Below, piece after piece: positions 6,320 through 11,762 of a DNA stretch of 11,762 nucleotides. The notes under the pieces are model-generated. The model was not told the origin of the DNA, ran no database searches, and saw only the letters and a program-made list of their open reading frames with translations. Each line of letters begins with the position of its first letter. Within the stretch, counting starts at the first letter, position 1. A program made the translations under genes and the position numbers. The stretch is from the NCBI GenBank assembly GCA_031401675.1, contig JANNRR010000081.1, positions 1-11,762 of the forward strand, written 5' to 3'. The DNA comes from JANNRR01 sp031401675. Lineage in GTDB: Bacteria; Pseudomonadota; Alphaproteobacteria; Rhodobacterales; Rhodobacteraceae.

Positions 6320-7912
6320 ATGTCAATGAAACGCACACTTGCTGCCGGCCTGATGACGGCGGCGCTGCTGGCCACCGGCGCCTCTGCTAAGACGCTTGTA
6401 TTTTGTTCCGAGGGTTCGCCCGAAGGGTTCGATCCGGCGTTGCACACAGCGGGAACCTCGTTTGATGCCTCGTCGCAGACCGTTTACAATCGGCTGGTCG
6501 AATTTGAAAATGGCACGACCGTCATCAACCCTGCGCTGGCGGAAAGCTGGGAAATTTCGGCCGACGGGCTGGAATACACCTTCAAGCTTCGCAAGGGCGT
6601 GAAATTCCATTCCAGCGACAGCTTCACGCCGACCCGCGATTTCAATGCCGATGACGTGATTTTCAGTTTTGACCGGCAGCGTCTGGCCGCGGACCCGTAT
6701 TTCACGGTTTCGGGCGGCACCTGGGAATATTTCAATTCGATGTCGATGCCCGATCTGATCAAGCAGATCGATCGGGTTGACGACTATACCGTCAAGTTCG
6801 TTCTGAACCGGCCCGAAGCGCCGATGATCGCGAACCTTGCGATGGATTTCGCGTCGATCGTGTCAAAGGAATATGCCGACGCCATGCTGGCCGCTGGCAC
6901 GCCAGAACTGCTGGACCAGATCCCGATCGGGACCGGGCCGTTCAAGTTCGTCGATTATCAGAAAGATGCGGTCGTACGCTTTGCCGCGAACCCGGAGTAC
7001 TGGGGCGGTGTTTCTCCGCTGGACAATCTGGTTTTCGCCATCACGGTCGACGCCGCCGTGCGCTATCAAAAGCTGAAGGCCGGCGAATGTCAGGTCATGG
7101 TCTATCCGAGCCCGGCCGATATTGCCGCGATGAAGGCGGACCCCGGGCTGCTGGTGATGGAGCAGGAAGGTCTGAACGTGGGCTATCTTGCCTACAACAC
7201 CACGGTCGCACCGTTCGACAACGTCAAGGTCCGCAAGGCCCTGAACATGGCCATCGACAAGCAGGCCATCCTTGCGGCGGTGTATGAAGGTTCGGGGCAG
7301 ATCGCCATAAACCCGATCCCGCCGACGATGTGGTCTTACAACAACGCGGTCGAGGACGATTCCTATGACCCCGCCGCTGCAAAGGCTGCCCTCGAAGCCG
7401 AAGGCGTCAAGGACCTGTCGATGAAGATCTGGGCCATGCCGGTGCAGCGCCCCTACAACCCGAACGCCCGCCGCATGGCCGAACTGATGCAGGCCGATTT
7501 TGCCAAGGTCGGCGTGACCGTGGAAATCGTCTCTTACGAATGGGGCGAGTATCTGGAGCGCGGCAAGGCGCTGGACCGGGATGGCGCGATCTTGCAAGGC
7601 TGGACCGGTGACAACGGCGATCCGGACAACTTCCTGGCCGTTCTTCTGGGCTGCGACGCGGTGGGCGGCTCCAACCGGGCGCAGTGGTGCAATGCAGAGT
7701 TCGACGCCTTGGTTCAGAAGGCCAAGATCACCTCGGATGTGGCCGAACGCACCCGGCTTTATGAAGAGGCGCAGGTGGTGTTCAAGGATCAGGCACCTTG
7801 GGCCACGATAGCCCATTCGGTGGTGTTCATGACGATGTTGCCGTCGGTGACCGGCTACAAGATGAACCCGCTGGGTCTGCACGTCTTTACCGGCGTGGAT
7901 ATTGCCGAGTGA
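6320..7912 (+). CDS. dppA: Periplasmic dipeptide-binding protein DppA (SBP family 5)
   Basis: A 530-residue periplasmic solute-binding protein that captures dipeptides and short peptides and delivers them to the DppBC permease. Residues 1-23 form a Sec signal peptide ending ASA before KTLVFCSEGSPEGFDP. The mature sequence follows E. coli DppA as I remember it: RLVEFENGTT, LRKGVKFH, DDVIFSFDRQ, MDFASI.SKEYADAM, IGTGPF, GECQVM, PPTMW, WAMPVQRPYNPNARRMAE, YEWGEYLERGKA and WTGDNGDPDNF. The last carries the Asp known to hold the peptide amino group in DppA. Four Cys (FCS at residue 29, GECQV, LLGCDA, QWCNAE) match the two DppA disulfides. The start at 6320 is chosen for its 9-base spacing from GGGGAGG; ATG 6326 would also be in frame. 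First gene of the operon, with a hairpin after its stop. Specificity could be for dipeptides, haem or other small peptides. Confidence 0.93.
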   Translation: MSMKRTLAAGLMTAALLATGASAKTLVFCSEGSPEGFDPALHTAGTSFDASSQTVYNRLVEFENGTTVINPALAESWEISADGLEYTFKLRKGVKFHSSDSFTPTRDFNADDVIFSFDRQRLAADPYFTVSGGTWEYFNSMSMPDLIKQIDRVDDYTVKFVLNRPEAPMIANLAMDFASIVSKEYADAMLAAGTPELLDQIPIGTGPFKFVDYQKDAVVRFAANPEYWGGVSPLDNLVFAITVDAAVRYQKLKAGECQVMVYPSPADIAAMKADPGLLVMEQEGLNVGYLAYNTTVAPFDNVKVRKALNMAIDKQAILAAVYEGSGQIAINPIPPTMWSYNNAVEDDSYDPAAAKAALEAEGVKDLSMKIWAMPVQRPYNPNARRMAELMQADFAKVGVTVEIVSYEWGEYLERGKALDRDGAILQGWTGDNGDPDNFLAVLLGCDAVGGSNRAQWCNAEFDALVQKAKITSDVAERTRLYEEAQVVFKDQAPWATIAHSVVFMTMLPSVTGYKMNPLGLHVFTGVDIAE

Positions 7913-7920
7913 GGCCTCAA

Positions 7921-7950
7921 GGGGGCGGCCTTGCGGCCGCTCCTTTCGTC
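7921..7950 (+). terminator. GC-rich hairpin after dppA (attenuating or mRNA-stabilising)
   Basis: GGGGGCGGCC (7921-7930), loop TTGC, GGCCGCTCCT (7935-7944) gives a stem of about nine pairs including G-U, followed by TTCGTCTTTTC. It starts eight bases after the dppA stop and ends about 50 bases before the peptidase start. Hairpins here are common after binding-protein genes and usually keep the binding protein more abundant than the permease, by partial termination or 3'-end protection. It is unlikely to end the operon, since the next genes depend on it. Confidence 0.6.
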
Positions 7951-7996
7951 TTTTCGGCAGGTTGCCTGCATCGACCTTCAAGCACCGGAGCCATTG

Positions 7997-9091
7997 ATGA
8001 CCGACCGTTACCGTGATTTCCGGCAGCTTGCCGTCAATCTGGGCGTAGATGCCGTGGCGATTGTGCCCGGACCCAATTTCGTGCGGCTTTTCGACAAGAA
8101 TTTCCACAGCCACGAACGGCCCTTGGTGGTTCTGGTCCCGACAGCGGGACAGCCCGCCGCCCTGGTGCCCAATCTCGAACTGCGGTCCTTCGATCTGATC
8201 GGGTTCGAAGGCGAGGTGTTCGACTGGCGTGACCAGACCGGATACGACACGGCGTTTGCGGCGCTTGCGGCGCATTTTCCGATGAACTCCGTGGCGGTCG
8301 AGGGGCAGGTGATGCGGGTGTTCGTGCATCATGCGATGACCAAAGCCTGGCCCGGATTGCGCATTCTGGACGGCGAACTGGCGATCTCCGGTCTCCGCCT
8401 GCACAAATCGCCCTCCGAGGTTGCGGCGCTGGAAGACGCGATCCGGGTGTCGGAAGCAGCCTTGGCCGACACGTTGGATCAGGTGCGTACCGGGATGACT
8501 GAAACCGATGTGGAGCGGATTTTGACCATCGCGCTGTTTTCGCACGGCGCCGAGGAACATGCCTTTGGACCGATTGTTGCCGCCGCCGACAATTCCGCCC
8601 GCCCGCACGCCCATGCCCGAGCAGACTATGCAATCCAGCCCGGTGACGCCTTGCTACTGGATTTCGGGGCGCGCAAGGGCGGCTTTTGCGCCGACATCAC
8701 CCGGACGGTTTTCGTGGGCCATGCGGCGGACGAGGCGCAGCAGGTTTATGACACCGTCCTGCGGGCCAATCTGGCAGGCCACGCCATCACCCGCCCCGGG
8801 GTGACCGCGCATGCCATCGATGATGCGGTGACCGCCGTGATGGAGGCTTCGCCCTTTGCCGACCGGATCCGCACCAAGACCGGTCACGGTCTGGGCCGAG
8901 ATGTGCATGAAGCCCCCTACATCATGCGCGGCAACATGCAGGTGATGGAACCGGGAATGGTCTTCACCAACGAACCCGGGCTTTACAAGCCGGGGGCGTT
9001 CGGCGTGCGGATCGAGGATGACATGCTGGTGACGGAAACCGGTAACCGGTCCCTGACCACCTTTCCAAAGACCCTGACCGTGGTCGGCTGA
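7997..9091 (+). CDS. M24-family metallopeptidase (Xaa-Pro peptidase-like)
   Basis: A 364-residue protein with the creatinase-like N-terminal domain (about residues 1-130) and the pita-bread M24 catalytic domain (about 140-364). The five usual metal ligands are present with normal spacing: D222 (LLDFGARKGG), D233 (CADITRT), H297 (TGHGLGRDVHEAP), E326 (TNEPGLY) and E340 (VRIEDDMLV). This predicts a dinuclear-metal cytoplasmic aminopeptidase or dipeptidase of the PepP/PepQ type; there is no signal peptide. The start at 7997 (MTDRYRDFRQL) follows GGAG at 7987-7990 with a 6-base gap; an upstream in-frame ATG at 7931 lies in the hairpin and is rejected. The stop overlaps the dppB start by one base (TGATG), so translation is probably coupled to the permease genes. 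From context it likely processes imported peptides. Other M24 activities (creatinase-like, ectoine hydrolase-like) cannot be excluded, but the dpp setting favours peptides. Confidence 0.9.
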   Translation: MTDRYRDFRQLAVNLGVDAVAIVPGPNFVRLFDKNFHSHERPLVVLVPTAGQPAALVPNLELRSFDLIGFEGEVFDWRDQTGYDTAFAALAAHFPMNSVAVEGQVMRVFVHHAMTKAWPGLRILDGELAISGLRLHKSPSEVAALEDAIRVSEAALADTLDQVRTGMTETDVERILTIALFSHGAEEHAFGPIVAAADNSARPHAHARADYAIQPGDALLLDFGARKGGFCADITRTVFVGHAADEAQQVYDTVLRANLAGHAITRPGVTAHAIDDAVTAVMEASPFADRIRTKTGHGLGRDVHEAPYIMRGNMQVMEPGMVFTNEPGLYKPGAFGVRIEDDMLVTETGNRSLTTFPKTLTVVG

Positions 9092-10098
9092 TGTTTGGCC
9101 ATGTGCTTTCCCGGCTGCTGACCTTCATTCCAACGTTCTTCGGCGTCACGCTGGTTTCGTTTTCCTTCATCCGCATGCTGCCGGGCGACCCCATCGCAGT
9201 TATGGCCGGCGAACGCGGCGTAACACCCGAGCGATACGAAGAACTGGTGCGGCAGTTCGGCTTCGACCGCTCGATCTTCGTGCAATACCGGGATTACCTG
9301 TGGTCGGTGCTGCACGGCGATCTGGGCAATTCGTTTGTGACCAAGAAGCCGATCTGGGACGAGTTTTTCACGCTGTTTCCGGCAACGCTTGAACTGGCCT
9401 TCTGCGCGATGATCTTTGCCGTTGCGCTTGGTCTGCCGGCCGGGGTGATCGCCGCCGTCAACCGGGGCAAGTTCTTTGACCGCGCCCTGATGTCCACCGC
9501 GCTGATCGGCTATTCGATGCCGATCTTCTGGTGGGCACTGCTGCTGATCATCGTCATGTCGGGCTGGTTGGGGCTGACGCCGGTGTCGGGGCGGATCAGC
9601 CTGCAGTATTACTTTGATGACGTGACGGGCTTCATGCTGATCGACAGTCTGCTGTCCGGCCAGAAAGGGGCATTCGGATCAGCCGTGCTGCATCTTATCC
9701 TGCCGACCATCGTGTTGGGAACGCAGCCGCTGGCGGTGATCGCGCGGCAGACACGCTCCGCGATGCTGGAGGTGCTGAGCGAGGATTACATTCGCACGGC
9801 CAAGTCCAAGGGACTGTCGGCGGCCCGGGTCAACGGCGTTCACGCCTTGCGCAATGCCCTGATCCCGGTGGTCACTGTCATCGGGTTGATGGTGGGCACC
9901 CTTCTGGCCGGGGCCATCCTGACCGAGACGATCTTCAGTTGGCCCGGCATCGGAAAATGGATGGTCGACAGCATCTTCCGGCGGGATTACCCGGTGGTGC
10001 AGGGCGGGCTTCTTCTGATCGCGCTGATGGTGATGGTCGTCAATCTGGCCGTTGACATGCTGTACGGCTTCATCAACCCCAAGATCCGGGCCCGCTGA
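9091..10098 (+). CDS. dppB: Dipeptide ABC transporter permease DppB
   Basis: A 335-residue inner-membrane permease of the DppB/OppB type that forms half of the translocation channel. The N-terminal membrane segment (about residues 9-29, LLTFIPTFFGVTLVSFSFIRM) is followed by the typical LPGDP, then a periplasmic stretch with GVTPERYEELVRQFGFD and LHGDLGNSF, and five further hydrophobic segments. The cytoplasmic EAA loop that contacts the ATPase starts at residue 231 (EDYIRTAKSKG, then ALRNALIPV). The C-terminal region has ETIFSWPGIGKWMV and RDYPVVQGG, both family signatures. Its ATG shares a base with the M24 stop and its stop shares a base with the dppC start, so the three genes are probably translationally coupled. 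Length and motifs are normal. Confidence 0.95.
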   Translation: MFGHVLSRLLTFIPTFFGVTLVSFSFIRMLPGDPIAVMAGERGVTPERYEELVRQFGFDRSIFVQYRDYLWSVLHGDLGNSFVTKKPIWDEFFTLFPATLELAFCAMIFAVALGLPAGVIAAVNRGKFFDRALMSTALIGYSMPIFWWALLLIIVMSGWLGLTPVSGRISLQYYFDDVTGFMLIDSLLSGQKGAFGSAVLHLILPTIVLGTQPLAVIARQTRSAMLEVLSEDYIRTAKSKGLSAARVNGVHALRNALIPVVTVIGLMVGTLLAGAILTETIFSWPGIGKWMVDSIFRRDYPVVQGGLLLIALMVMVVNLAVDMLYGFINPKIRAR

Positions 10099-10991
10099 TG
10101 GTCGATCCCGTGGCGATGAACGCAACGCGGCCCGGCCCGCTGAAAGAGTTCTGGCACTATTTTCGCGAGAATCGCGGGGCGGTCCTTGGTCTTTGGGTTT
10201 TTGCGGCCTTTGTGCTGATGGCCGTTCTGGCCGATGTGCTGGCACCCTACGACCCGATCGAGCAATTCCGCGACCACCTGCTGCAACCCCCGTTCTGGCA
10301 GGACGGCGGTAATCTGGCCTTTCCGCTGGGCACCGATGCCGTGGGACGGGACCTTCTGTCGCGGCTGATCCATGGCGCGCGCTATTCGTTCTATGTGGGG
10401 ATCGTCGTGGTGGCCGTGTCAGCGGTCGGGGGCATCCTGATCGGGCTGATCGCGGGCTTTGCGCCGCGCTGGCTAGACACGCTGATCATGCGGATCATGG
10501 ACATCATCCTTGCGTTCCCGTCGCTTCTGCTGGCGCTGGTGCTGGTGGCCATTCTGGGGCCGTCCCTGACCAACGCGATGATCGCCATCGCCCTGGTGCT
10601 GCAACCGCATTATGTGCGTCTGACCCGCGCCTCGGTCATGGCCGAACGCACCAAGGACTATGTGACGGCGGCCAAGGTCACCGGGGCCAGACTGCCACGG
10701 CTGATGTTCGTGACGGTGCTGCCGAACTGCCTGTCGCCGATCATCGTGCAGGCCGCGCTGTCGTTTTCCAACGCGATCCTTGATGCGGCGGCTTTGGGGT
10801 TCCTGGGCATGGGGGCACAACCGCCCACGCCGGAATGGGGCACCATGCTGGCAGAATCGCGCGAGTTCATCCTGCGCGCCTGGTGGGTCGTGACGTTTCC
10901 AGGTCTTGCCATCCTGATCACGGTGCTGGCGGTCAATCTGATGGGCGACGGACTGCGCGACGCGCTCGACCCCAAGCTGAAGCGGAGCTGA
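10098..10991 (+). CDS. dppC: Dipeptide ABC transporter permease DppC
   Basis: A 297-residue permease, partner of DppB. It has the N-terminal cytoplasmic arm (LKEFWHYFRENRGAVLG) found in OppC_N-type proteins and a first membrane segment at about residues 28-48. The LGTDAVGRDLLSRLIHGAR signature comes next, then five more hydrophobic segments. The EAA loop starts at residue 186 (KDYVTAAKVTGA, then VLPNCLSPI). The sequence ends with LGFLGMGAQPPTPEWGTML and NLMGDGLRDALDPK, which are diagnostic of DppC/OppC. The start at 10098 overlaps the dppB stop (TGATG); an in-frame ATG six codons later, before NATRPGPL, is an alternative start. The stop is four bases before the dppD start. No anomalies seen. 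Confidence 0.95.
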   Translation: MVDPVAMNATRPGPLKEFWHYFRENRGAVLGLWVFAAFVLMAVLADVLAPYDPIEQFRDHLLQPPFWQDGGNLAFPLGTDAVGRDLLSRLIHGARYSFYVGIVVVAVSAVGGILIGLIAGFAPRWLDTLIMRIMDIILAFPSLLLALVLVAILGPSLTNAMIAIALVLQPHYVRLTRASVMAERTKDYVTAAKVTGARLPRLMFVTVLPNCLSPIIVQAALSFSNAILDAAALGFLGMGAQPPTPEWGTMLAESREFILRAWWVVTFPGLAILITVLAVNLMGDGLRDALDPKLKRS

Positions 10992-10995
10992 CGCG

Positions 10996-11762
10996 ATGGC
11001 GCTCCTTGAAATCCGCAACCTTCGGGTCGAGTTTGCCACCGCCTCAGGGGTGTTCCGCGCGGTTGATGCGGTTGATCTGTCGGTGGTTGCGGGCGAGGTT
11101 CTGGCCATCGTCGGCGAAAGCGGCTCGGGTAAATCGGTGGCCATGCTGGCCTTGATGGGCCTGCTGCCCTGGACCGCCCGGGTGACAAGTGATGTGCTGT
11201 CCTTTGGCGGACGGGACTTGCGCAACATAGCCGCCGCCGAACGTCGCCGGGTTATCGGCAAGGATATGGCGATGATCTTTCAGGAACCGATGTCCTCGCT
11301 CAACCCCTGCTTCACAGCCGGGTTCCAGATCAAGGAAGCCCTGCGCCAGCACATGCGGCTTGACGCAAGGGCGCGCCATGCCCGCGCCATTGAGCTGTTC
11401 GAAATGGTCGGCATTCCGGCCCCCGAACAACGTCTCGGGGCGTTTCCGCACCAGCTTTCGGGCGGGATGAACCAACGGGTGATGATCGCGATGGCCATCG
11501 CCTGCAACCCGATGCTGCTGATCGCGGACGAACCTACGACCGCACTTGACGTGACGATACAGGCGCAAATCCTCGATCTGCTGACAGCCCTACAGCGCGA
11601 TACCGGGATGGCGCTGATCCTGATCACGCATGACATGGGCGTGGTGGCGGAAACGGCCGAACGGGTCGCGGTGCAATACGCCGGGCAAAAGGTTGAAGAA
11701 CAGCCCGTCGCCACGCTGTTTGAAACCCCGCACCACCCCTATACGGCGGCTTTGCTGGCGGC
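10996..11762 (+). CDS. dppD: Dipeptide ABC transporter ATP-binding protein DppD (runs off right edge)
   Basis: The frame from ATG 10996 is open to the window end, giving the first 255 residues of an expected 320-340. GGAG at 10984-10987, inside the end of dppC, sits eight bases before the start. It is a peptide-transporter ATPase: MALLEIRNLRVEF, Walker A GESGSGKS (residues 40-47), Q-loop FQEPMSSLNP (from 95), signature LSGGM (154-158), Walker B LLIADEPTTALD (from 174) and the H-loop His at 212 (LILITHDMGVVAE). All catalytic residues are present. The visible end, PHHPYTAALLA, is the start of the C-terminal oligopeptide/dipeptide transporter extension, whose Cys-rich part would lie beyond the edge. 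By family custom a dppF gene should follow. DppD together with DppF would power transport of peptides brought by DppA. Confidence 0.95.
   Translation, partial: MALLEIRNLRVEFATASGVFRAVDAVDLSVVAGEVLAIVGESGSGKSVAMLALMGLLPWTARVTSDVLSFGGRDLRNIAAAERRRVIGKDMAMIFQEPMSSLNPCFTAGFQIKEALRQHMRLDARARHARAIELFEMVGIPAPEQRLGAFPHQLSGGMNQRVMIAMAIACNPMLLIADEPTTALDVTIQAQILDLLTALQRDTGMALILITHDMGVVAETAERVAVQYAGQKVEEQPVATLFETPHHPYTAALLA

Noticed and set aside
7931..7996. Upstream start extending the M24 peptidase by 22 residues
   Set aside because: The ATG at 7931 lies in the hairpin region and has no suitable ribosome binding site. ATG 7997 has GGAG six bases before it and matches the family N-terminus better.
6863..8614. 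583-residue minus-strand open frame
   Set aside because: It is antisense to dppA and the M24 peptidase gene, both certain from motifs. Its His/Arg/Gly-rich composition is what antisense of high-GC genes produces.
1..11762. CRISPR array, tRNA or rRNA genes
   Set aside because: No regularly spaced direct repeats, no tRNA-like cloverleaf with CCA-side context and no rRNA-like conserved stretches were noticed on reading either strand. A tRNA scan was not possible here.

Overview
The window is high-GC DNA with short Shine-Dalgarno spacings and tightly packed ATGA and TGATG gene junctions. The protein families look like those of an alphaproteobacterium, most likely a Rhodobacterales/Paracoccaceae-type organism. 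That assignment is an inference from codon use and remembered family resemblance; no search was possible.

The left half (about 1-6190) is a mosaic of broken accessory genes and mobile-element remnants. From left to right it holds: (i) the 5' end of an ISAs1-type transposase gene reading off the left edge; (ii) a large MmeI-like DNA methyltransferase gene on the minus strand, split by four frameshifts and cut at its 3' end next to the ISAs1 element; (iii) an apparently intact FitA/FitB (VapBC-type) toxin-antitoxin pair whose toxin stop codon overlaps the methyltransferase start (ATGA), with overlapping palindromes upstream of fitA; (iv) the C-terminal part of a tyrosine recombinase with its catalytic Tyr replaced by His; (v) an IS630-type transposase remnant with a frameshift and no 3' end; (vi) the C-terminal half of an aldehyde dehydrogenase; and (vii) an IS110-type transposase without its N-terminus, joined directly to the broken end of the dehydrogenase gene.

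The right half (6320-11762) is an intact, conserved plus-strand operon for peptide import: dppA (periplasmic dipeptide-binding protein), an M24 metallopeptidase gene, dppB and dppC (permeases) and dppD (ATPase, cut by the window edge). A GC-rich hairpin lies just after dppA. The M24 gene overlaps dppB by one base and dppB overlaps dppC by one base, so the peptidase is built into the transporter operon. The likely joint function is uptake of short peptides by DppABCD(F), followed by cytoplasmic cleavage of some of them, perhaps X-Pro peptides, by the M24 enzyme.

The most interesting points are the toxin-antitoxin-methyltransferase linkage, the sharp GC change inside the methyltransferase gene near its catalytic NPPY motif, the palindromic operator candidate of fitAB, and the peptidase inside the dpp operon. 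I found no convincing wholly new system. Most of the left half reads as a decayed genomic island.
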